Shown here: positions 19,540-27,366 of the stretch, one piece after another
Position numbering within the stretch: the first letter of the stretch is position 1
Layout of the letters: each line of letters begins with the position of its first letter
Origin: Dyella_B jejuensis
GTDB taxonomy: Bacteria; Pseudomonadota; Gammaproteobacteria; Xanthomonadales; Rhodanobacteraceae
Assembly (NCBI RefSeq): GCF_044904675.1
Contig: NZ_JADIKJ010000014.1
Coordinates: 1 to 64,000, forward strand
Direction: 5' to 3'
Length of the DNA stretch: 64,000 nucleotides
Notes under the pieces: generated by a model
What the model was told of the DNA's origin: nothing
The model's database searches: none
Seen by the model: the letters and a program-made list of their open reading frames with translations, nothing else
Translations under genes and position numbers: made by a program

Positions 19540-20265
19540 GTCGTTATCCAGGGTAAGTGCCAGGCGTTTCCGGTGCCTGCGTAGCGTTGGACTTTAGGTG
19601 CTTCGGCGAAGCTACGCCAGATTGATCCGCGGCGATCGTCATTGCGATGGCTATAAAAAATAGTTGCCGCCTGATGAGTGGTTGTGCTGTCGCTCGTCAT
19701 CCTGGGCCGCGGCGGACCCGCATTGAAATGACGAGCAAGAAATACACGTCCTTATCTCACTGGCGTTGACATTGTCTTCACGTTTTTTAATGTTGCCGAT
19801 CCATTTATGACGGCACACATTGATTTTTTATGACTGATGAGACGAAAGAAAATAACGCGCGCTGGATTTGTAAGTCTTTATTGCATGAATGCATTTTTTT
19901 GCGATAAGCCATTGCCTCCACGCTTTACATTTCTTTTCATCAAGAGTGAGGACCCCGTTCATTGACACAAAACTGACGGCTCACTGTAAACGTTGCGAAC
20001 ATCATCCACTGCTGTCTTTTCATCGTCCAGGGAGGGATATGAAGCTGTGTTGATTGCCCGAAGGATTGGTTGAGCGTTTCTCCGCTTTTCTTCTTCCTAG
20101 TTTCCTCGTTGATTCACGCCAGGTTTGACCGCGTTGTGCCGATGGCACAACGCGCGGAGTGTGTTGTCTTGGTTACAGATTTGTCTCGTTGCAAATGCCA
20201 TGCACCCAATTGCAGTTCGTGAATGCAAATCCCCCTGACGCCATTTTGAAAAAGGACAATGCGAG
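19540..20265. other. Island intergenic region upstream of the YD-repeat operon
   Basis: About 725 bases without a supported gene, AT-richer than the host average (especially 19740-19960). A TTGACA at 19765 has no convincing -10 partner (AATGTT at 17 bases). The region is the natural place for the promoter of the 20266-25422 gene set; nothing else is recognisable. Confidence 0.5.
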
Positions 20266-22686
20266 ATGGTTACTCGTCGACAGACACTGAAGGTGATCGT
20301 TTCTTCGCTCTTCGTTCCGGCACTGGACATGGTGCCGTTTGGGAAAAGCCTGGCCGCGACCAGCGGCAACCGCATGACCGATCCGGCCTGCTCCAGTTGC
20401 GCGTCCAGCAAAGAGCTGACGCGGATCTTCGGCAACGTTCTGGATTCCGCCACGCTGCTCAAGCATGTTTCGCTGCCGCGAGCGATCGTGCCGCTTCAGC
20501 GCTCGTCACGTGCCGGTACGTCGGTGCAACTAGTGGAGTCATCCACGGGTAACCTGGTATTCGGCATCCCCGATGTCAGGCTCAGGGGCTATCCTTCGGT
20601 ATCGCTCGTTCGCTACTACAACAGCGCTTCCAGTGCGGATACCGGGCTCGGCAAAGGCTGGTCGTTCAGTGTCGACGAGCGCATAACCGTAAGCGGCTCC
20701 GGTGCCACGGTATACACCGCGGCCGGCGACGTCGTGCAGCTTCAGGCGGGTGCCGGTCAGTCTGTCTATAGCGCCTCGGCACCGGGTCTGAGCAGCCACC
20801 GCAAACTTTCCCGCGTCGATGACAATACGTTCCGTGAGGAGCTGGTACCCGGCATTGCCAAGGTCTACAGCAAGATCGGCGACGCTTACCACCTTTCCGC
20901 CTTTGACTACGGCCAGGCCGGCTCTGTCGTGATCCAGCGCGATGCCAACGCGCGCCTCACAGCGGTGCTGAATGCCGCCGCGGGTTATCGCATCGATGTC
21001 ATCTGGTCGGAAGATGACACGCCGCACATCACCGCACTGAAAGACAGTGCGGGACGTTCCGTCAACTTCAACTACGGCGGGTCTATGCTGTCGGGTGCGA
21101 CGGATGTCACAGGAGCTGCTTGGCAGTATGGCTATCAGGGCGACCAGCTCGCCAGCGTGGTGGATCCGGCGGGCACCGAAGTGCTCGGCGTCGGCTATGC
21201 CGCAGGCAAGGTGTCGCAATCGAAGACCATCGCGGGCGCCACCAGCTACGCCTACTCGAGTGACGCCGCGGGTCATCCGATGCTGTTGGCGACCGATGGC
21301 AACGGCGTGACGTGGAGCTACTCGCACAATGCGAAGGGCCAGGTTACCGGGCTCACGTCCAGCCGGTCGGCGGCGGACTCGGTGTCGCTTGCCTATGATG
21401 ACCAGGGCTTTCTCACCAGCACTGTCAGCGCGGCGGGTACCCATCAATACAAGTATGACGCTCAGGGTCGACTGGTCTACTCCGCGAAAGGGCGCAAGTG
21501 GAAACAGTGGCAATACTCGGATGCGGGCCTGCCGCAGGTCATCACCGATGCGGCCGGTCCCGTGTCGTTTGAATATGATGGCAACAGTGGCCTGATGTCT
21601 GCGACCAGCAGCCGGAAAGTTCGCACCTACACCTGCACGACCGTGAACGGACGGGTGGCTACCTTGCAGAACTTTCGTCGCTCCATCACCTTCAATCACA
21701 ACAAGCAGGGCCTGCTGGCGTCCTTCGTCGACGCCAAGCATGGTGTCTCCCAGTTCCAGTACAACAACGCCGGCCACCTGCTGTCGGAATCCATGCCGGG
21801 CGGCTATTCGGCCTACGCCAATCGCAACGCGCGCGGCCAACTGGTCGACTGGTCCGATTCCAACGGTATGCAATTCACCTTCAAGCGCGATGCCCGCGGC
21901 GCTGTGCAGATGATCACCAACACCAAGGGTGAATGGGCGCGTGCGGAACGCGATGCGTCCGGGCGGATCGTGCAGTTGACGAACTGGCAGGGCCAGTCGC
22001 GCTCGTTCACCTACAACACGGCCGGTGACCTGGATACCTATACCGATGCCACGAATCGCCGCTATCAGGTCGAATACGATCCGGTCAGCGGCAAGGCGTT
22101 GAAGATGGTTTCGTTGTCAGGCGGTGCGGCTATCATCCGCGGGCCGGATGGCAGCGTGATGCTTGACCCGTCGGTACCGGCGGCCGATGCCGCGACCCCG
22201 CATGGCGTGGACGATGGGTGGCAGGATCCGTTGAACGGCGACGGCCTGTTTGGCGCATTCTCCGGCTACAGCCGCATGGCCGCGACCGAAATCGCCAGTT
22301 CGACCACCAGCAAGACGCCGGCCGCCCTCGCCATGATGATTGCAGCGGGCGCTTCCGACACTCGCGGTGACGACGACCGTGGTGACGATGACGATGACGA
22401 CGACGACGACAGCGATCAGATCCCTCCGGCCTGCTCGGGCTGCCAGACCGCGTACACCAATGCCTGTAATGCGAGTTACCTGGATGCGGGCAACGCGGCG
22501 CAGGAGGCGGAGCTGGCGGCGGATCTGTTATGTGCTGCAACCATCGAGGCGCCGCCGGTACTGCTGGCTTGCGTTGCCGCGGCAGAAATTGCATACCAGG
22601 CCGGTGCGGGTACCGCGACCACCAATTTCAACAATTGTGTCTCGCTGGTTCCGCAGGACTGCTACTCGCAGTGCAGCGGTAGCTGA
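20266..22686 (+). CDS. Tat-signal YD-repeat (RHS-like) protein with Asp-rich stretch and Cys-rich tail
   Basis: This 806-residue protein begins MVTRRQTLKVIVSS, a twin-arginine signal (RRxxLK, hydrophobic core, SLA-A cleavage near residue 30), so a folded export route is likely. Residues 88-145 match the DUF6531-type RHS entry region (STGNLVFGIPDVRL, RYYNSAS, GLGKGWSFS). Residues about 150-640 carry YD repeats (YDAQGRLVYSAKG, YDDQGFLTSTVSAAGTH). There is no canonical RHS core end (DPxGL) and no recognisable toxin domain. Instead a near-pure Asp run (about 700-718) leads to an 88-residue tail with eight Cys (ACSGC, NACNA ... DCYSQCSGS). AAGGA lies 9 bases upstream of the ATG. Its function is unknown. 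Confidence 0.85.
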   Translation: MVTRRQTLKVIVSSLFVPALDMVPFGKSLAATSGNRMTDPACSSCASSKELTRIFGNVLDSATLLKHVSLPRAIVPLQRSSRAGTSVQLVESSTGNLVFGIPDVRLRGYPSVSLVRYYNSASSADTGLGKGWSFSVDERITVSGSGATVYTAAGDVVQLQAGAGQSVYSASAPGLSSHRKLSRVDDNTFREELVPGIAKVYSKIGDAYHLSAFDYGQAGSVVIQRDANARLTAVLNAAAGYRIDVIWSEDDTPHITALKDSAGRSVNFNYGGSMLSGATDVTGAAWQYGYQGDQLASVVDPAGTEVLGVGYAAGKVSQSKTIAGATSYAYSSDAAGHPMLLATDGNGVTWSYSHNAKGQVTGLTSSRSAADSVSLAYDDQGFLTSTVSAAGTHQYKYDAQGRLVYSAKGRKWKQWQYSDAGLPQVITDAAGPVSFEYDGNSGLMSATSSRKVRTYTCTTVNGRVATLQNFRRSITFNHNKQGLLASFVDAKHGVSQFQYNNAGHLLSESMPGGYSAYANRNARGQLVDWSDSNGMQFTFKRDARGAVQMITNTKGEWARAERDASGRIVQLTNWQGQSRSFTYNTAGDLDTYTDATNRRYQVEYDPVSGKALKMVSLSGGAAIIRGPDGSVMLDPSVPAADAATPHGVDDGWQDPLNGDGLFGAFSGYSRMAATEIASSTTSKTPAALAMMIAAGASDTRGDDDRGDDDDDDDDDSDQIPPACSGCQTAYTNACNASYLDAGNAAQEAELAADLLCAATIEAPPVLLACVAAAEIAYQAGAGTATTNFNNCVSLVPQDCYSQCSGS

Positions 22687-22717
22687 TTGAAAAGGTCGTG
22701 AGACGGAGGCGACAGGT

Positions 22718-23113
22718 ATGAAAAAGGCATCTTCCACCACTGAGGTTGTTTTCACTGCTGCAGCGTTTATCGCGTTGCTGGGGTTGATGATCTGGCATGC
22801 CTACGCCATGAAGCAGGTGCACCCGGGCTTTTGGACGGGTGCATTTGCTCTCACGGTGACCTGCCTAGTCCTGGCCTTCATCGGCAGGCTGGGCGTGGGC
22901 CTCTTGCGACAGCTCGGCAAGCGCGCTGCCTTGCGGAGCATCCTGATCATCATGATCGTCTTGCTAGTGCCTGGAATCCTCTCGACGCATCTGGTGAACC
23001 GCTGGGCGATACTGATTGCCGCCTGCGTTTTCGCGTTCTCCTATCCACTGGCCCTGTGGTACCAACGTGCGGAGCGGCCGGGAGAGAATGCGCGCCATAA
23101 CGATGGGGCGTGA
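22718..23113 (+). CDS. Small four-helix inner-membrane protein of unknown function
   Basis: The 131-residue product has four hydrophobic helices (about 9-29, 37-56, 71-88 and 92-113) separated by short basic loops and a charged C-terminus (YQRAERPGENARHNDGA). A strong GGAGG sits 8 bases before the ATG. It follows the YD-repeat gene by 31 bases in the same direction, which suggests joint transcription. I do not recognise a family. A membrane partner, anchor or immunity-type role for the neighbour would be guesswork. Confidence 0.75.
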   Translation: MKKASSTTEVVFTAAAFIALLGLMIWHAYAMKQVHPGFWTGAFALTVTCLVLAFIGRLGVGLLRQLGKRAALRSILIIMIVLLVPGILSTHLVNRWAILIAACVFAFSYPLALWYQRAERPGENARHNDGA

Positions 23114-23212
23114 GCGTGATTGAACAATGGGTGCGGCGTCTATCGCAAAGGCGACGCCACACCAGCGTTCTCCGGAATTTTCTAACATTTGCCTGATAGG
23201 GATGCCAAAGCC

Positions 23213-23800
23213 ATGTTGATCGATCGTGATGAAGTGCTGACCTACGATGATCTTGTTCCCGACTCTCTGCAGCAGTCACTGACCCATCTCATCCAGCAGC
23301 CGATCTGGCGATACGGCTGGCGGTCCAACAAGCGCCAGGATCGCTTTTGCTTCTGGCACGCCCACTTCGCCGGCGGCGATGGCAGCAGCCGGAAAAGTTG
23401 CGAAGAGGAGTTGCAGCAAAATCCCAGCGCAGGACCGGTGCAGGAACTGTGGAAATTTCTTTCCACCGGTTTGCTCAAGGGCCACGAACCGCTTCGGGTC
23501 TACGCCAACAGCCACACCTTTGGCGTGGAAGGCTACGTGCACACCGACAGCTCGGACGAGGAAAACTATTTCACCACGCTGTACTACGCGCATCCCGTGT
23601 GGCGGAAAAACTGGTCGGGAGAGACGCTGTTTTTCTCGCGCCACAACGACGAAATCATCCGCGCCGTATATCCGCGCCCAGGGCGCCTGGTCTGCTTCCA
23701 TGGTGCCATTCCGCACATGGCGCACGCGCCAAGCCGGGAGTGTCCGGAACTGCGCGTGTCCGTCGTCATCAAGACACAGTTGAGCGCCGAATCCGCCTGA
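23213..23800 (+). CDS. 2-oxoglutarate/Fe(II)-dependent oxygenase-like protein
   Basis: The 195-residue protein has the double-stranded beta-helix motif set of this superfamily: HxD as His110-Thr-Asp112 in GYVHTDSSDEENY, a distal His (168 or 171, in IPHMAHAPSR), and Arg181 (ELRVSVV) as the likely 2-oxoglutarate anchor. The layout resembles prolyl-4-hydroxylase-like members (GRLVCFHGAIPHMAHAPSR). Such enzymes hydroxylate peptides or small molecules. I chose the ATG at 23213 with AGGGA upstream; a TTG 24 bases earlier is possible. It is followed after 8 bases by the DUF6817-like gene, so the two are probably co-translated partners. The substrate is unknown; the YD-repeat protein is a candidate. 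Confidence 0.78.
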   Translation: MLIDRDEVLTYDDLVPDSLQQSLTHLIQQPIWRYGWRSNKRQDRFCFWHAHFAGGDGSSRKSCEEELQQNPSAGPVQELWKFLSTGLLKGHEPLRVYANSHTFGVEGYVHTDSSDEENYFTTLYYAHPVWRKNWSGETLFFSRHNDEIIRAVYPRPGRLVCFHGAIPHMAHAPSRECPELRVSVVIKTQLSAESA

Positions 23801-23808
23801 GGTGACGC

Positions 23809-24327
23809 ATGGCCCTGGATCCTGACGATTTCCTCATCGCCATCGGTACGCGCGAAAAGTCGCACAGCGGCCGTACGCTCTATGAGCATTTGAGCGGCAC
23901 CCGGGACCGCCTGCGCCAATGGGGCTGCGAGGAAGTTACCTGTCTGGCGGGCTTGTATCACAGCATCTACGGAACCAACGCCTTCCGGCGTGCCAGCGTG
24001 GATGCGGCAAATCGTGATCAGGTGAGGCAGGTCATCGGCGCGGAGGCCGAAAGGCTGGTCTACCTGTTTCATATCCTGGAACGCCCGATGGCCCTGGTGG
24101 AAAGCCTCGACACGTTCAGTTCCTTTAACCGAAAGACGGGCGAGGAAGTGGAGCTTGCGGAGGATGAGCTGACGAAGTTGATCGAAATAGAATCGGCCAA
24201 CCTGCTCGATCAAAAGTCGGGGCGCCGGTTCTTCGAATATCTGCTGGATGCGGTGGAAGGGTCGCCGTGTGAGCCGCGTCCGGCGGTTTTGCGGGACATC
24301 CGCGATTACATGAACGTCTGCGCGTAG
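23809..24327 (+). CDS. DUF6817/HD-like protein
   Basis: The 172-residue protein opens DPDDFLIAIGTREKSHSGRT and has HSGRTLYEHLSGT followed by GLYHSIYGTNAF, a spacing of His residues (19, 27, 51) like that of HD-type metal-binding helical domains and of the DUF6817 family. The usual His-Asp pair is replaced by His-Ser, so hydrolase activity is uncertain. It is almost joined to the oxygenase gene (8-base gap, AGGTGA before the ATG). A conserved pairing with the oxygenase is plausible, but I cannot verify it here. Confidence 0.65.
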   Translation: MALDPDDFLIAIGTREKSHSGRTLYEHLSGTRDRLRQWGCEEVTCLAGLYHSIYGTNAFRRASVDAANRDQVRQVIGAEAERLVYLFHILERPMALVESLDTFSSFNRKTGEEVELAEDELTKLIEIESANLLDQKSGRRFFEYLLDAVEGSPCEPRPAVLRDIRDYMNVCA

Positions 24328-24343
24328 TCGGAGAGGAATGCAT

Positions 24344-24589
24344 ATGGGAATGGACAGTATCTGGCACTGGGCGATTCTGTTGACCGTCGTGCTGCTTATT
24401 TTCGGTACCGGCAAATTGGCCAAGATGGGCCCGGATATCGGCAATGCAGTCAAGGGTTTCAAGCAGGCGCTGCATGGTTCCGAGCAGCAGGACGTGAAGC
24501 AGGGCGCCGATGTCATCGAGGCTGCTGCGTCTTTGTCTTCCGGAGCGGCTCAAGCCGCGAAGGACGATGCTGGGTCCCGACCGGGCTGA
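24344..24589 (+). CDS. TatA/TatE-family translocase subunit
   Basis: The 81-residue protein has the TatA plan: a short N-terminus (MGMDSIWHW), one membrane helix (AILLTVVLLIF), the FGTGKLAKMGPDIG hinge and an amphipathic helix (GNAVKGFKQALHG), then a polar tail. TatA forms the protein-conducting part of the twin-arginine translocon. No TatB or TatC is in the window, so it would work with the host TatBC. The ATG at 24344 is preferred because GGAGAGGA is correctly spaced to it; an ATG at 24338 directly abuts that site. Its place in a set headed by a Tat-signal protein is striking. Confidence 0.85.
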   Translation: MGMDSIWHWAILLTVVLLIFGTGKLAKMGPDIGNAVKGFKQALHGSEQQDVKQGADVIEAAASLSSGAAQAAKDDAGSRPG

Positions 24590-24615
24590 TCGTTCAGGTT
24601 CGCGGACTCGCGAAG

Positions 24616-25422
24616 ATGATCATCGAACGGCCACTGGTTCCGCTTCCCTCGCCGGGTGAGCTGGAGCGGCAGGTGCTGGAAGCGTGGGATGAGACTGTGC
24701 AGGCCATGAGACATTGGCCTGTCGGGCGGCTGCTGCCCAGGTTGTTGCGAAAGCCGGGCTCGGCCCGGCCAAGCCTTGGGGAGCTTGATCCCTGCTGGGA
24801 GGTGCTCTGGCACGAGTTGTCTGCGGTGGCGATGAAGAACGATGCTTCAGCGGCCTTCAAGCCAGGCCGGTCATTTCGGGAAGCACACATCCTGGAAGAT
24901 GTTCTGCCGCTGGTCGAGGCATCCCTGGCCTCGGCGGATCCAAAGAATTTTCTGGATCTGATCGGCCGGATCGCACAATCAGCAACCGGCACAAGCACGG
25001 GTTTTCGAACCAAAGCGGTTTATCTGGTCGCCGATGCAAGCGGCGCAAAAGTCAGGTTTGCGCACGTCGGCAAGGTGCTGCCACGAATCGCCGAGCTGCA
25101 CGGATATCTGCGACGTCATGTCGTGACCCATCCGCTGCTGTGCGCCCTGATCGCCATGGTCACCATCACCAATTGTCATCCCTTCATGGATGGCAACGGC
25201 CGCACCAGCCGGATCCTGTTCAACGCCATTCTCCGGTCGAGCCGGTCCATCGAAACGTATTTTCCGCTCTATGAGATGTTCTGGTGTTCCGGCTGCGGTT
25301 GGGAAGTGCGGCTGAGATACACCGCATTCACCGGTGACTGGATGCCGCTGTGTCGCTACATGCGGGACGTATTCGGCATCGCACATCACTGGCTTTCGGA
25401 CGAATCCGTATTGCTTACGTAG
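24616..25422 (+). CDS. Fic-domain protein (probable AMP transferase)
   Basis: The 268-residue protein carries the Fic active site HPFMDGNGRTSR at residues 188-199, with the catalytic His188 and the phosphate-binding GNGR intact. It is preceded by a substrate-positioning segment (GFRTKAVYLVADASG) and helices typical of the fold. Fic enzymes usually transfer AMP or another nucleotide group to a hydroxyl on a target protein. I see no clear inhibitory motif (S/TxxxEG/N). No antitoxin-like gene adjoins it. It follows tatA by 26 bases, so it is probably the last gene of the same transcript. The target could be cellular or an operon product. Confidence 0.85.
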   Translation: MIIERPLVPLPSPGELERQVLEAWDETVQAMRHWPVGRLLPRLLRKPGSARPSLGELDPCWEVLWHELSAVAMKNDASAAFKPGRSFREAHILEDVLPLVEASLASADPKNFLDLIGRIAQSATGTSTGFRTKAVYLVADASGAKVRFAHVGKVLPRIAELHGYLRRHVVTHPLLCALIAMVTITNCHPFMDGNGRTSRILFNAILRSSRSIETYFPLYEMFWCSGCGWEVRLRYTAFTGDWMPLCRYMRDVFGIAHHWLSDESVLLT

Positions 25423-25450
25423 GCGCCCGGCTTGCGTTGCGAAGGTAAGG

Positions 25451-25768
25451 TCACGGAACACGGCGCTCAGAGAGCCCTGTCTTCAAGGCAATTTCCTTTG
25501 GGCTTCCCTTCGCACTAAGCACTCTTTGAAGCGTGGATTCACCCTTTTTCTAAGCGTTGCCCAGCCACGCTCACGGGCTTCCTGTCGCTTTTTCAACACT
25601 TCCTGAGAAGGCCTTTTGAACTATCGCCAAACCCACTTGGCTACGTGTTTAGAAATAGTTCCAACCTCGCTTGCTGACAAGGGATCAGCAAACGTATTCA
25701 TCATTTGCCCTTGCCTTTGTACTGCATCAAACCAAACATACGAAATGGGCGCTTGACAATTAATTTGC
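25451..25768 (-). pseudogene. Plasmid-type replication protein remnant (PriCT/RepA C-terminus)
   Basis: On the minus strand, starting at the tRNA junction, the frame reads SYVWFDAVQRQGQMMNTF, then PLSASEVGTISKHVAKWVW, a stop, and FKRPSQEVLKKRQEARERG. The phrase PLxxSEVxxIxKxVAKWxW is the signature of the C-terminal part of plasmid replicases. After a frame change it continues RVLSAKGSPKEIALKTGLSE, like the trailing helix-turn-helix of those proteins. It has an internal stop and a frameshift and no start, so it is dead. It suggests that the island descends from an integrating plasmid-like element. Confidence 0.6.
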
Positions 25769-25807
25769 TTAGGAGGAAGCCGCTCTATCCAGCTGAGCTA
25801 CGGGGAC
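25769..25807 (-). pseudogene. 5' half of the split tRNA-Arg(CCU) gene (island right junction)
   Basis: On the minus strand: acceptor GTCCCCG, TA, D-arm GCTC...GAGC, G, anticodon stem GCTTC and loop CTCCTAA (anticodon CCU). The gene stops at the end of the anticodon loop. The partner strands (GAAGC and CGGGGAC) are at 18115-18159, 7.6 kb away, so this tRNA cannot be made as one transcript. Confidence 0.87.
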
Positions 25808-26332
25808 ACTTTCAGGGTTAAGGCATGCCTGACGCGGTCAAGGATACCTGACACCATGACCGGGACGAAAGCAAAGCGAAGGAACCTGGGCCGCACCTCC
25901 GTCGTGATGGACGCCCTCCGTGTCAGCCTTGGACCAAAAGTTCGATGCCACGCCATACCAGGGCGCCTGCTGGTGCGCTTGCTTCGACTACAGGATTTTC
26001 CCCGATTTACCGATGTAGCAAACATGCCATCGATTAAAGCGTCAGGCCCAGGAAAGCCAGAAAAACTCCTATACCGTTTGGGGATGCCGACGCTTAGGCT
26101 GCAAAACTTCGTCAGGGGAAGCTGGGAATGCGCCGAGTTTTTCGACTGATCGTGATGGTCCGCAGGTGGATGCCGGTTGGGCGCGCAGCCCCCTCATCCG
26201 CAACCACGCATGCGCTCATCAGCTGGTGCGGGGATGCCCGTTCACGGCGTGAAGACGAACAACAGCGCCGTCTTTACAACTGAACCATCGTTCTTCCCCA
26301 TGAACGCGAAACCGCGTCGCACTCCGCAAGGA
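25808..26332. other. Intergenic, no supported gene
   Basis: Two short plus-strand open frames (25856-26149 and 26177-26386) have no family resemblance or ribosome-binding site. The promoter of the split tRNA gene would lie just right of 25807 on the minus strand. Nothing else is recognisable. Confidence 0.5.
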
Positions 26333-27109
26333 TCAGAGGCTTGCGTGTTGCATCGCTTCTCGAATATCCGACATCAGTTGAGATAGCTCATCGCCCTCCG
26401 CGCTGTGACGGACATGGCTGCGAAGCACTTGAAGGTCTTGCCGCCAGCCAAGCGCATCGGAGAGCCTGGAAAGCGTGCGAATACGATGATGCAGGTCATG
26501 CCCCGCATGATTGGCCACCTTATGCCATGTTTGTAATTGCATCCGTTGCCGGCGAACCCGGCGACGCCAGCTGTGCAAGCGTGCCGGCCTGGGGGCTTGT
26601 TCGAACTTGCGTTGCGCCTTCTCGACACGTTTGCCGGACTTCTTGAGCACGGCATCGACCGACTTCTTTCGGATCTTTGCCCAAGGCAATTGCTCGATTG
26701 CATGGGAGAGCCGGTCAATCCGCTTCTGGCGTTTTTGAAAATCGGGATCTTTTTGCAACGCCGCTTCAAGCAGGGAATCCCGTTCTGTTTCAAGTCGCGC
26801 GACCAGTTCAGGCCAGACGCCATTTTTCTTCTTTTTGGCCATGTACTTCGCCGAAGCAATCACCGCCGTGGCATCACGGAGGGAGGAGAGCCCATCCCCA
26901 AAGCGTTTCAATGCTTTGTCGATGGGTTCGGCCTGGTCGCCCAAATCGCCTCTGGTCAAGGACAAAATGCTTCGCAGACGACGGACGGCCTTGCGCGCTT
27001 CATGGATGGCCTTGTGGCGATCCTTGCAACGCTCCAGCGCTCGCCGCACCGCGCGGCACTCCTTTTGGCTCAGTTCGGAAAAGGCTGTTCCGATATTGCG
27101 TTGCGTCAT
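26333..27109 (-). CDS. CHAD-domain protein
   Basis: The 258-residue all-helical protein has the conserved histidine and basic helices of the CHAD domain (HEARKAVRRLRSIL near residue 35, and SLRDATAVIA), and is rich in Lys/Arg (KKKKNG, SWRRRVRRQRMQL). CHAD proteins bind polyphosphate through these basic surfaces. The sequence covers a full-length stand-alone CHAD. It stands alone on the minus strand just outside the island. ppk1 at 43556 makes polyphosphate, so a functional link is possible, but they are not adjacent. Confidence 0.85.
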   Translation of the reverse strand: MTQRNIGTAFSELSQKECRAVRRALERCKDRHKAIHEARKAVRRLRSILSLTRGDLGDQAEPIDKALKRFGDGLSSLRDATAVIASAKYMAKKKKNGVWPELVARLETERDSLLEAALQKDPDFQKRQKRIDRLSHAIEQLPWAKIRKKSVDAVLKKSGKRVEKAQRKFEQAPRPARLHSWRRRVRRQRMQLQTWHKVANHAGHDLHHRIRTLSRLSDALGWRQDLQVLRSHVRHSAEGDELSQLMSDIREAMQHASL

Positions 27110-27366
27110 GCCTCATCCCTTATCAGTGAAGAGGGTAATCTGCCAAACCGGGGCGGGCGTTGAAGTGAACGTTCACGCGCCATATGCCGCCCCGGGCTGC
27201 TTCCACGGACACGCGGTGCGAAGAGGACAAGCCGGTGGACGGCGATTTGCTATGGATCGCGCTGGCGCGGCGGGCGCCGGTACGGCGGCACGCCCGGAAC
27301 TACATGCCTGATAGAATGGGAATTTCCCCATTCAAGCGCCATCAGGCGCCAGGCTCAGGAGCACGC

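Larger units (their letters stand above)
18153..25775. mobile_element. Genomic island inserted in the anticodon loop of tRNA-Arg(CCU)
   Basis: The borders are the two halves of one tRNA-Arg gene. The left junction contains CTTATGAGG and the right CTTAGGAGG, a 9-base candidate core differing at one base. Just inside the left border are an intact tRNA-Arg(CCU) and the N-terminus of a tyrosine integrase; just inside the right border is a decayed plasmid-type replication gene. Cargo comprises a sulfotransferase (minus strand) and six co-directional genes from 20266 to 25422. With the integrase and rep genes broken, the element is probably immobile now. Border positions are accurate to a few bases. 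Confidence 0.75.

Noticed and set aside
19765..19800. Possible sigma-70 promoter (TTGACA with AATGTT)
   Set aside because: The -10 match is poor; not reported as a promoter.
20539..21873. 444-residue minus-strand open frame opposite the YD-repeat gene
   Set aside because: It is antisense to a well-supported coding sequence and has the Arg/Gly/Val-rich composition of high-GC shadow frames.
26177..26386. 69-residue plus-strand open frame
   Set aside because: Pro/Arg-rich shadow-like sequence with no ribosome-binding site or conserved pattern.
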